The notes beneath the pieces are model-generated. The model was given only the letters and a program-made list of their open reading frames with translations, searched no databases and was not told where the DNA came from. This document shows, in pieces, positions 7,501 through 13,263 of a stretch of 13,683 bases of DNA. The position numbers were made by a program, and so were the translations under genes. This DNA comes from Lentzea sp. (lineage in GTDB: Bacteria; Actinomycetota; Actinomycetes; Mycobacteriales; Pseudonocardiaceae). Numbering within the stretch: the first letter of the stretch is position 1; every line of letters begins with the position of its first letter. The stretch is from the NCBI GenBank assembly GCA_030146905.1, contig JASLAV010001041.1:1-13683 (forward strand). The letters are read 5' to 3'.

Positions 7501-7902
7501 GTCGACTTCACCGCGGCGTCGATCGTCACGCTGGGACCGGCCACCTCCGGGTACCGGACGTTCAGCCTGATCAACCCGCACGACGACGGGATCTCGCTCG
7601 ACACGTTCGTGGAGTGGCTCGCCGAGGACGGCCACGGCATCGAGCGGATCGAGGACCACGGCGACTGGCTGGTCCGCGTCGAGGCCGCCCTGCGCACCCT
7701 GCCGGAGACCCAGCGGCAGTACTCGATCCTCCCGCTGCTGCACGGCTTCCGGGAACCGGAACCGGCGGTGCCCGGCTCGGACGTCCCGTCGTCCCGTTTC
7801 CGGGAGGCCGCCGGCGGCGACATCCCGCACCTGTCCCGATCCCTCATCCGCAAGTGCGCGACGGACCTGCGGCGCCTGATCCCGAATCCAGAGGTCTCCT
7901 GA
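4576..7902 (+). CDS. Carboxylic acid reductase (A-PCP-reductase), N-terminally short
   Basis: CARs activate a carboxylic acid with ATP, load it on a phosphopantetheine arm and release the aldehyde with NADPH. Full-length match to the Nocardia/Mycobacterium type is visible in 1108 residues. Adenylation domain: TSGSTGTPKG (212-221), H255 in PLSHFAGYF, YGSTE with E368, TGDIVAELG, VLKLSQGEFVAV, and K559 in NGLLSDQCK. Carrier domain: LGGDSLSAV with attachment Ser632. Reductase domain: TGASGYLG (728-735) for NADPH, YTTSK with catalytic Y900 and K904, preceded by Ser864/865. It starts at TTG 4576 (GGAG 6 nt upstream) and lacks roughly the first 50 residues of usual CARs (about 1170); a stop at 4513 rules out a longer form. 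Two oddities are Thr928 where FRxDMIL has Asp in known CARs, and DQCKLLWP where GIRKLARP is usual. A phosphopantetheinyl transferase is needed but not in view. The gene is co-transcribed with the GMC oxidoreductase 2 nt downstream. The substrate is probably the cluster's acid (inference). Confidence 0.95.
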   Translation: MRLAQVMADVFERYGERPAVGERAREFVRDAGTGRVSVRLLPRYETTTYRELWSRIRAVASEWHHHPRYPVVAGDRVALLGFTSRDYATLDLACGYLGAVSVPLQTGASAEDLTSIVAETEPVLVATSIERLDAAAELALRAPSVQRLVVFDHHPNVEDQAERLAAARDRLVRAGRDVVALHEVLDLGATLPEAPPYTPGDDEDPLAKLIYTSGSTGTPKGAIYTERLARVTWEDRAKRTPEGGLVTVHYTPLSHFAGYFTLTNTLARGGTSCFTASSDLSTFLEDVALVRPTELSLVPRVCEMLYQRYQSELGAADPAEVLTRLREGVLGGRVSFATCGSAPMSATLTEFVESLLGVPLYDMYGSTEVPGIAVNGTLMNPPVFDYKLADVPELGYFRTDTPHPRGELRLKADGIPGYYKQPELTADLFDEDGYYKTGDIVAELGPRRIAVVDRLKSVLKLSQGEFVAVARLEAVFAAAPLVRQIFVHGSSERSYLLAVVVPAEDALERYGDDLEPLLIESFRRIAKDAGLKSYEIPRGLLLETEPFSQANGLLSDQCKLLWPKLVQRYGERLEQLYDEISARESQELLDLRRTGGDQPVLETVQRAARALLAGSTAEVSPSAYFRDLGGDSLSAVSLSNLLHDTFGIRVPIDVIISPAHDLRQLAAYVEAKRTATATRPTFASVHGDDAGEVHARDLSLDRFIDAETLDGARHLPRPAGEPRRVLLTGASGYLGRFLALEWLHRLAPVAGKLIVVVRGKDPGAAGQRLTDAFGTADPELTRTFEKLAAEHLEVLAGDIAEPRLGLDEPTWDRLTGEVDLIVHAGALVNHVLPYRHLFDANVLGTAELIRLSLTDRLKPITYISSVAVARSRGGEPLDEDSDVRTALPVQRVDDGYAAGYTTSKWAGEVLLREAHDLCGLPVTVFRSTMILAHSEYAGQLNAYDMFSRLMFSILATGVAPRSFYRGAGAHYDGLPVDFTAASIVTLGPATSGYRTFSLINPHDDGISLDTFVEWLAEDGHGIERIEDHGDWLVRVEAALRTLPETQRQYSILPLLHGFREPEPAVPGSDVPSSRFREAAGGDIPHLSRSLIRKCATDLRRLIPNPEVS

Positions 7903-7904
7903 AC

Positions 7905-9323
7905 GTGAGCGAGTACGACTACATCGTGGTGGGCGGCGGAAGCGCGGGATGCGTGGTCGCCGCTCGCCTGGCCGAGAACGCGAACGTGCTGTTGCTGGAG
8001 GCGGGCAGCGCGTCTCCGGTGACCGCCGCGCCGAACAGCTGGCTGTCCCTCCTGGGCTCCGAGTCGGACTGGCGGGACACGACCCTGCCGGAACCGGAAC
8101 TGGGCAGGACTGTCGCCTGGCCGCGCGGAAAAGCGCTGGGCGGCTCCTCCGGCATCAACGGGATGATCTTCGCCAGAGGGCACAGGAGCAGCTACGACTG
8201 GGGCAAGGGCTGGGAGTTCGACGACCTGCTGCCGTTCTTCCGGCGCAGCGAGCACGCCCCCACCCGCGACCCGGCCCTGCGCGGCGTCGGGGGCCCTCTG
8301 GAGGTCACCCCGGCGAAGCAGCAGCACCCGACAGCGGCAGCGTTCGTGGACGCGGCGGAAGAAACCGGTCACCGGCGTGCGACGGACATCAGCGGAGGCT
8401 TGGAGGAGGGCGTCGGCTGGGTCGACCTGAACATCGTCGGAGGAGCCAGGCAGAGCGCCGCCGACGCGTACCTGGGCTCGTGGACCAACCTCGACGTGGT
8501 GACGGACGCGGTGGTCGAGCGCGTGGTCCTCAATGGACGGAGGGCCACCGGTGTCGAGTACACCGCCGGCGGGGAGCGGATCCGCGCGGAAGCCACCGAA
8601 GTGGTGCTGTGCGCGGGCACCGTCGGAACCGCCGAACTGATGATGCGGAGCGGAATCGGCCCTGCCGGCCACCTGCGTGACATGAACGTCGACGTCGTCG
8701 CAGATCTGCCCGGCGTGGGGGAGAACCTGCACGACCACCCCTTGTCCTACGTGATGTACACCAGTGCGCGACCGGTGCCGGTGGGTTCGAACAACAACGT
8801 CGAGGTGGTCGGACTGCTGCGCAGCGACCCCGGACTGGAGACCCCTGACCTGCAGGCCTGCCTGTCACCGACAGGGGAGAGCTCCTACCTGATCGTGTTC
8901 TCCCTGATGACCCCGCACAGCCGTGGCCGACTCCGCCTGGCGGACCGGGGAGTCGCGCTGGCGCCGCACTACCTGACCGACGCGCGGGACATGACCGCGA
9001 TGGTGAACGGAATGGGGCTGGCACGCGAGATCGGCGCGGCGAGCGCCCTCAAGCCGTGGCGCGGCCAGGAACTGGAGACGGGCGGCGAACCTTACATCAG
9101 GGCGACCGCGGCGCCGTACTACCACTACGTCGGCACGTGCAAGCTGGGCACGGACGAGATGTCGGTGGTGGACCCGGATCTGCGCGTGCACGGCATCGAG
9201 GGCCTGCGGATCGCGGACGCCTCGGTGATCCCGCAGATCCCGTCGGCCAACACCTACGCGACCGTGATCGCGATCGCGGAACGGGCCGCGAGCCTCATCA
9301 GCGCAGCCGCGACCGCGGGGTGA
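7905..9323 (+). CDS. GMC-family FAD-dependent oxidoreductase (alcohol oxidase/dehydrogenase type)
   Basis: GMC enzymes such as choline dehydrogenase and aryl-alcohol oxidase oxidise alcohols using FAD. The 472-residue protein has the N-terminal dinucleotide fold YDYIVVGGGSAGCVVAARLAE (4-24), the first GMC signature at GKALGGSSGINGMIFARG (75-92), the second around GTVGTAELMMRSGIGP (238-253), and the C-terminal active site YYHYVGTCKLG with H407 and IPSANTYATVIA with N449, the usual His-Asn pair. It is shorter than most relatives (about 530-560), mainly through a reduced substrate-binding cap. The GTG at 7905 begins just before the FAD motif; the frame continues upstream into CAR without homology. 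GAGG (7891-7894) is 10 nt upstream and the CAR stop only 2 nt before, so the two are translationally linked. It probably acts on the alcohol or aldehyde linked to CAR's product, but the direction and substrate are not known. Confidence 0.93.
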   Translation: MSEYDYIVVGGGSAGCVVAARLAENANVLLLEAGSASPVTAAPNSWLSLLGSESDWRDTTLPEPELGRTVAWPRGKALGGSSGINGMIFARGHRSSYDWGKGWEFDDLLPFFRRSEHAPTRDPALRGVGGPLEVTPAKQQHPTAAAFVDAAEETGHRRATDISGGLEEGVGWVDLNIVGGARQSAADAYLGSWTNLDVVTDAVVERVVLNGRRATGVEYTAGGERIRAEATEVVLCAGTVGTAELMMRSGIGPAGHLRDMNVDVVADLPGVGENLHDHPLSYVMYTSARPVPVGSNNNVEVVGLLRSDPGLETPDLQACLSPTGESSYLIVFSLMTPHSRGRLRLADRGVALAPHYLTDARDMTAMVNGMGLAREIGAASALKPWRGQELETGGEPYIRATAAPYYHYVGTCKLGTDEMSVVDPDLRVHGIEGLRIADASVIPQIPSANTYATVIAIAERAASLISAAATAG

Positions 9324-9500
9324 ACCGCGCCTCGCCCGTCGCCCTGGGCGAGCGGACCGTCTTCCGGCACGCACCACGGCAGACCGGCCACGAACGTTCC
9401 AGCCGGACGGCGGACCGACCGCCAGCAGGACGAGCACCACCGCGGTCGTCACGGGGAGCTTGAGCAGGAGGGTTGAACGCGGTTCCCCGGCCGTGGTCAT
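9324..9500 (-). pseudogene. Possible remnant of a small membrane or secreted protein gene
   Basis: An ATG at 9500-9498 overlaps the hydrolase stop (ATGA), as in translationally coupled gene pairs. The frame opens with TLLLKLPVTTAVVLVLLAVG, a clear hydrophobic signal or membrane segment. In the first 27 codons 24 end in G or C; over the next 33 this falls to about two thirds, and the protein turns Arg-rich. The frame then stays open to 8865 antisense to the GMC gene, where it is almost certainly only a shadow. It may be a gene truncated when the neighbouring cluster was joined here, or chance. The coordinates cover only the part outside the GMC gene, and no ribosome site is evident. Confidence 0.25.
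9331..9352 (+). terminator. Hairpin after the CAR-GMC operon
   Basis: CTCGCCC (9331-9337) pairs with GGGCGAG (9346-9352) around an 8-nt loop, starting 7 nt after the GMC stop. The stem is only 7 bp and there is no T-run, so it is a modest candidate terminator for the plus-strand operon. Confidence 0.4.
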
Positions 9501-11077
9501 CGGCCGTCAGCCGGGACGTCCGGTCGTGGCCGTCCCGCGCACGTCGTCCCCGCAGCGGGCAGCACGCCGTCGACCAGGTAGCGGTTCACCGCGTCGTCGA
9601 CGCAGGCGTTGCCGCGCCTGGCGTATTGGCCGTGGTCCCCGTCGTCGGTGACGGTGATCAGCCGGCTGCCGAGCCGCTGCGCCATCGCGACGCCGCCCGC
9701 GAAGGCGGTCTGGACGTCCCCTTCCGCCTGCACCACCAGACCGGCCGGGTAGCCGTCGCGCTCGACTCGCGTCGGCGGTTCCGACGGCGTGAACGAGCGG
9801 AGGGTGCACGGGTCGGGCAATGCCGTCCTGGCGCCCCAGCCGTACGGGTACCGCTTGCCGAACTCCGCGACGTCCTTGCGGTAGACGCCGAGATCGGACG
9901 GCCACGGCGTCTCGCAGTGGATCGTGCGGTTGACCGGGATGTAGCTCGTCACCGTCCCGTACGCAGGCACCGCGGGAGGCGCGGGAGGGGTGAACACGCC
10001 CGTGTCCCTGGTCCTGCGCACCGTTTCCGCCAGCCCCGGCCAGTCGGAACGCAGCGTGGACCCGAACCCGACCTCCTGGTCGAAGCCCGTCTGCTGGCCG
10101 GGCCTGCCGTTCTGCGGTTCGGCGGGCAACCCGAGGGCGACGCGTTCCACGGTGGCGAGGACGGCCGAGGGGGACCTGCCCAGGCCGTAACGGCTGTCGC
10201 GCCGGCTGACCCAGTCCGCCCACGCCTCCAGGTTCCGGCGGTGGGCGACCGCGCTGGCCATGCCGACGTCGCGCCAGTTCAGGTCCGGCGGGAGCGAGGA
10301 GTCGAGCACGCTGCGGTCGAGGTGGGCGCCGAACGTGCTGCCGTAGACCGCGCCGAGGTACGTCCCGTACGAGTACCCGACATAGCTGATCTTGTCCTCA
10401 CCGAGGACACCGCGGATGACATCCATGTCCCTCGCGGTGGCGCGAGTGTTGATGAACGGGCGGACGTCGGCGTCGTGCCGGCAGCCCTCGTCCACGGCCT
10501 TCGCCCACGTGGTGCGGGCGTCGAAGTCCGCCGGCGTCGGGCGGGAGGCGACTGGCCGGGACGTGTCCGGTTCCTCGCACGACAGCGGCGTGGACCGCCC
10601 GACCCCTCTCGGGTCGAAGCCGATCAGGTCGTAGACCTCGTGCAGGGGCGTTGAGGCGAACCGCGTCTTCGGCCAGGAGACCAGGTTCCCCGCCGCGTCC
10701 AGGTCGATGAGGCCGGAGCCACCGGGCCCGCCGGGGTTGGACAGCAGGACTCCCCGGCGCCGGGCCGGGTCGGACGCCCGCTGCCTGCTGACGGCGATCG
10801 TGATCGTGGTGCCGTTCGGACGGGAGTGGTCGAGCGGGACCGCGAGCGTCGCGCACTCGACCGACTCGTCGAAGTCGCAGGGTTGCCAGGCGGGCTGCTG
10901 CTCGTAGAAGGACCGCAGCTCCTTTTGGACCTGGGCTGCTTGGGGCTGGGTTGCTTGGGTCTGGGCCGCCTGGGATCGGGCGGCGACGACAGGGGTGAGC
11001 ACCCCGGCCGCGGCGAGGACCGCCGCTGTGAGGGCGGCGGCCCTCAGGCCGCGCTGGAGGGTTCGTGATCCGGTCAT
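9497..11077 (-). CDS. Secreted S33 tripeptidyl-aminopeptidase-like alpha/beta hydrolase
   Basis: The protein resembles the Streptomyces SlpD/SlpE/Tap group of exported serine aminopeptidases, which remove short peptides from protein N-termini. Residues 1-34 form a signal peptide: Arg near the start, hydrophobic 13-32, then VVA-A. Next comes a Gln-rich pentapeptide repeat (35-49). The catalytic fold has oxyanion-loop NPGGPGGSG (114-122), nucleophile elbow GYSYG with Ser236, and the C-terminal lid domain with Asp454 (QAEGDVQTAF) and His482 (DDGDHGQYA), so the triad is intact. Paired cysteines (for example 389, 424, 492, 513) fit an exported protein. I chose ATG 11077, giving a normal signal peptide of 526 residues in all; a GTG at 11098 (preceded by AGGA with short spacing) would add 7 residues and is possible. 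It lies 75 nt downstream of the GH43 gene on the same strand. It is unlikely to belong to the metabolite cluster. Confidence 0.9.
   Translation of the reverse strand: MTGSRTLQRGLRAAALTAAVLAAAGVLTPVVAARSQAAQTQATQPQAAQVQKELRSFYEQQPAWQPCDFDESVECATLAVPLDHSRPNGTTITIAVSRQRASDPARRRGVLLSNPGGPGGSGLIDLDAAGNLVSWPKTRFASTPLHEVYDLIGFDPRGVGRSTPLSCEEPDTSRPVASRPTPADFDARTTWAKAVDEGCRHDADVRPFINTRATARDMDVIRGVLGEDKISYVGYSYGTYLGAVYGSTFGAHLDRSVLDSSLPPDLNWRDVGMASAVAHRRNLEAWADWVSRRDSRYGLGRSPSAVLATVERVALGLPAEPQNGRPGQQTGFDQEVGFGSTLRSDWPGLAETVRRTRDTGVFTPPAPPAVPAYGTVTSYIPVNRTIHCETPWPSDLGVYRKDVAEFGKRYPYGWGARTALPDPCTLRSFTPSEPPTRVERDGYPAGLVVQAEGDVQTAFAGGVAMAQRLGSRLITVTDDGDHGQYARRGNACVDDAVNRYLVDGVLPAAGTTCAGRPRPDVPADGR
10931..10975 (-). 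repeat. Three 15-bp tandem repeats coding (S/T/P)QA(A/T)Q
   Basis: The units 10931-10945, 10946-10960 and 10961-10975 differ by a few bases each. They encode SQAAQ, TQATQ and PQAAQ right after the signal peptide of the hydrolase. The in-frame 15-bp unit is prone to slippage, so the length of this low-complexity linker or pro-region may vary between strains. Confidence 0.75.
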
Positions 11078-11117
11078 GGGCTCGACCGTGCCGCCCACGC
11101 GTCCTGGTAGCGCCGCG

Positions 11118-11139
11118 GTCGTGTCGCTGTCGTGTCGCA
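11118..11139. repeat. Tandem 11-bp direct repeat upstream of the hydrolase
   Basis: GTCGTGTCGCT and GTCGTGTCGCA lie head to tail (10 of 11 bases identical) within the 75-nt gap before the hydrolase gene, 41-62 nt upstream of its ATG. An 11-bp period matches one helical turn and is seen in several actinobacterial operators. It does not match a Pho box that I can recognise. It may be a regulator site or chance. Confidence 0.35.
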
Positions 11140-11152
11140 GTGCCCGCTGTCG

Positions 11153-12211
11153 TCACTCGAAGAACTTGAGACTGAAGCCGGTGTCGGTGGCGGGACCGGG
11201 GGAGTTGGCGCGGTGGTACGTGGTGGAGCCCCACCACACGGCGGTGCCCGTGTACCAGTGCCTGTTGCGCCACTCGTACGGAGTGCCCTTCGCGACGGCG
11301 TGGTACATCACCGGGAACCGGTTGCCGGCCGGCGGGCTGCCGGCGATGTCGCCGTCGGGCAGGAGGAAGGTGTTGTGGCCGGGCCCGTCCACGGTCACCG
11401 TCGGGTGCCAGCCGGACATCATCTGGGCGGCGTTCGAACCGAACAGGCAGCCGTTGGACTTGTACCAGTCCCACACGTGGGCCGGGTTCCCGCCGACGCG
11501 CAGGCGGAGGTCGGCGAGGCAGTACTTGTCGCTCCAGCTGCCGTTGGCCGAGTAGACGACGTGCAGCTGTCCGTTGGGGTCCTTGACCGCTTCCGGTGAC
11601 TCGTTGATGTACGGGTTGCCCACCACCCGCTCCCAGCTCTCCCGCGGCTGGGAGATGACGTACCGGTCTCCGGTCGGCGTGGTCGGACTGCTCATCCGGG
11701 CGATGTAGAGGTTCTGCTCGACGTTGGTGTCACCGGCCCACCCCGACCAGACGAACCACCGCTGCCCGTTGAAGGTGAACAGGGTGCCGTCGATGGCCCA
11801 CTTGCCGCCGGGCAGGGCGAGCTGGGTCTCCGCGCCGTAGCCGGTGGTGGCCTGTGCGGAGCTGATCACGTACATCCTGTGCGCCGCACCGCGTCCGGCG
11901 GTGAAGTACACGTGGAACCGGCCGCCGTCCACGACGACCTCCGGTGCCCACACCTCGCCGAGGTTGCGGCTGTCGGTCCAGATCCGCTGGGCAGGCGCGG
12001 TGGCGAGGCCGTCGGGGGTGGAGGCCCGCCGGGCGAGGATGCCGTCCCCGACCGCCTGCACGCCGACGTAGGTGGAGCCGATCCGGACGACGCTCGGATC
12101 GGCGGCTTTCAGACTGGTTCGCCCAGCGCTCGAACTCGGCGCGCCGCAGACGACCACGACCGTGCACAGGGCGAATGTGATCGCGCAGCGCGAGAAACGG
12201 GACAGTGCCAT
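11153..12211 (-). CDS. Secreted GH43-like glycoside hydrolase (arabinan/xylan type)
   Basis: The 352-residue protein looks like a single five-bladed beta-propeller of the GH43/GH62 clan, whose members release arabinose or xylose from plant polysaccharides. Residues 1-29 are an export signal (hydrophobic 10-22, likely cut after SSA). Catalytic positions typical of GH43 are seen: D38 in AADPSV (base), WAPE (88-91) of blade two, D141 in WAIDGTLF (pKa-tuning Asp) and E204 in NESPEAV (acid). The length fits a bare catalytic domain; no carbohydrate-binding module is attached. The ATG at 12211 has GAGGG 7 nt upstream. A 12-bp inverted repeat lies directly before the ribosome site and may be an operator or terminator. 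Subfamily and exact substrate cannot be set by eye. Another plant-polymer-type gene (GH12-like) lies 1 kb away, which fits a saprophyte. Confidence 0.82.
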   Translation of the reverse strand: MALSRFSRCAITFALCTVVVVCGAPSSSAGRTSLKAADPSVVRIGSTYVGVQAVGDGILARRASTPDGLATAPAQRIWTDSRNLGEVWAPEVVVDGGRFHVYFTAGRGAAHRMYVISSAQATTGYGAETQLALPGGKWAIDGTLFTFNGQRWFVWSGWAGDTNVEQNLYIARMSSPTTPTGDRYVISQPRESWERVVGNPYINESPEAVKDPNGQLHVVYSANGSWSDKYCLADLRLRVGGNPAHVWDWYKSNGCLFGSNAAQMMSGWHPTVTVDGPGHNTFLLPDGDIAGSPPAGNRFPVMYHAVAKGTPYEWRNRHWYTGTAVWWGSTTYHRANSPGPATDTGFSLKFFE

Positions 12212-12227
12212 GGCGACATCCCTCGGT

Positions 12228-12263
12228 TGGTCACAGCTCAGGCAGGGGCAGGAGCTGTGACCA
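12228..12263. promoter_or_regulatory. 12-bp perfect inverted repeat upstream of the GH43 gene
   Basis: TGGTCACAGCTC (12228-12239) and GAGCTGTGACCA (12252-12263) are exact reverse complements around 12 nt. On the minus strand this hairpin lies 41 nt after the stop of the SAM-fold gene and just before the ribosome site (about 12219-12223) of the GH43 gene. It could end transcription of the first gene, act as an operator, or work as a leader hairpin affecting GH43 expression. The sequence shows only the symmetry. Confidence 0.6.
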
Positions 12264-12304
12264 GGATGGCGCGCGGCCGGTCCGCGGGGAAGTGCGAACG
12301 GTGG

Positions 12305-13021
12305 TCAGGCGAGGGTCGCGAGGTAGACCGTGTTCGTGGAGTCGTTGCCCTGCAGGTGGTTGGGGAAGCTGATGACCTCGGCCCGCACCCCGGTGAAGAC
12401 CGCGGCGAGGGTGGCGACGAACTCGTCGTCCGGCGGGTCGTTGGACCACAGCGCGAACACCCCGCCGGGACGCAGCCGTTCAGCGAGGCGCCGCAGGCCT
12501 TCCACCTCGTAGAGATCGGCGTTGCTCGGGTGCAGCAGGTGGCGTGGCGAGTGGTCGATGTCGACGACGACGGCGTCGAACCGCCGGCCGGGAGCAGCCG
12601 GGTCGAAGCCCTGCCCGGAGCGGAGCATCGCGAAGAAGTCGCCGTGGACCAGGCGGCACCGCGGGTCGGCGGCCAGCGCCTTGCCCGCCGGTATGAGGCC
12701 CTGCTCGTGCCATTCGATCACCTCGCCCAGTGCGTCGACGACCAGGAGCGACGCGAGGTCGGCGTGCTCGAGCACGGTCTGCGCGGTGTAGCCGAGGCCG
12801 AGGCCTCCCACGACCACGTCCAGGGGCTTGTGGGGCATGTCCGCGAGCGCGAGGCGGGCCAGTTCGACCTCGGCGACGGTGAACATGCTCGACATCAGGA
12901 ACTCGTCGTTGAGCTTGATCTCGTGGATCTCCTCGCCGCTGCCGGGGTCGAGGCGCCGGCGGAGGGTCAGCTCACCCAGTGGCGTCTGGCGCCAGTCGAG
13001 TTCCTGGAAACGGGCGCTCAT
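12305..13021 (-). CDS. Spermidine-synthase-like SAM-fold protein
   Basis: The 238-residue protein has a Rossmann-like class I methyltransferase fold of the polyamine synthase type: nucleotide-binding VVVGGLGLGYTA (69-80), acidic end of strand two VVDALGEVIEWH (94-105), HGDFFAML (126-133), DAVVVDIDHSP (149-159) and RLRPGGVFALWS (182-193). Spermidine synthases transfer aminopropyl groups from decarboxylated SAM; many actinobacterial single-copy relatives like this one are uncharacterised. The N-terminal beta-hairpin domain of true enzymes is short here, so methyl transfer or another activity is possible. ATG 13021 is fixed by GGAGGAG (13030-13036) 8 nt upstream; the frame is open further but without a ribosome site or homology. 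It stands divergent to the GH12-like gene across 242 bp. No polyamine gene is nearby, so the substrate is unknown. Confidence 0.8.
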   Translation of the reverse strand: MSARFQELDWRQTPLGELTLRRRLDPGSGEEIHEIKLNDEFLMSSMFTVAEVELARLALADMPHKPLDVVVGGLGLGYTAQTVLEHADLASLLVVDALGEVIEWHEQGLIPAGKALAADPRCRLVHGDFFAMLRSGQGFDPAAPGRRFDAVVVDIDHSPRHLLHPSNADLYEVEGLRRLAERLRPGGVFALWSNDPPDDEFVATLAAVFTGVRAEVISFPNHLQGNDSTNTVYLATLA

Positions 13022-13263
13022 GTGGTCGGCTCCTCCGCGGCGAGTGGGTCGGCGAGCCGGTGCCGGTGGGTGCGGGCGGTCGATCCGGCCATTCGGACGA
13101 TGGTATCGGTGGCCGCCGGAGGCGGACCGCGCGGTCGTGCTGTCGGTACGCCGGGTCCGGGTTCCGCTCTGTGCTGAACTCCGCGGCGCGAGGAGGCGTA
13201 TGCCTCGGTAGGCGGCGCGCAACGCGGTGTCTGGACTCCCGGGTCACTGACGGAGGAGCACGG
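13022..13263. promoter_or_regulatory. Divergent intergenic region (SAM-fold gene / GH12-like gene)
   Basis: This 242-bp stretch separates two divergent genes and must hold both promoters. The ribosome sites at each end are clear (13030-13036 minus, GGAGGAG 13252-13258 plus). I saw no convincing -35/-10 pair and no CebR-type inverted repeat (TGGGAGCGCTCCCA) that would suggest cello-oligosaccharide control. A short partial inversion GAGGC-N4-GCCTC lies near 13195. Confidence 0.4.

Noticed and set aside
4534..7830. A 1098-codon open frame antisense to the CAR gene
   Set aside because: Its protein is low-complexity Arg/Val/Gly/Gln-rich with no family motif, and it lies opposite a gene with complete conserved domains. 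GC-biased third positions produce such shadows.
7005..7904. Extension of the GMC protein upstream to 7005
   Set aside because: This part is a shadow inside the CAR gene; the FAD motif begins right after the GTG at 7905.
8865..9323. Continuation of the minus-strand frame from 9500 through the end of the GMC gene as a real 211-residue protein
   Set aside because: That part is antisense to the conserved GMC C-terminus including its catalytic His and Asn, and is Arg/Val/His-rich without motifs.
12146..12211. Lipoprotein signal in the GH43 protein (Cys22)
   Set aside because: Residues before the Cys are VVVV, which does not fit the small residue needed just before it; a normal signal-peptidase site after SSA is more likely.
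13022..13222. Longer start of the SAM-fold protein at 13222
   Set aside because: The extra residues are Arg/Pro-rich with no ribosome site, while GGAGGAG sits 8 nt before ATG 13021.
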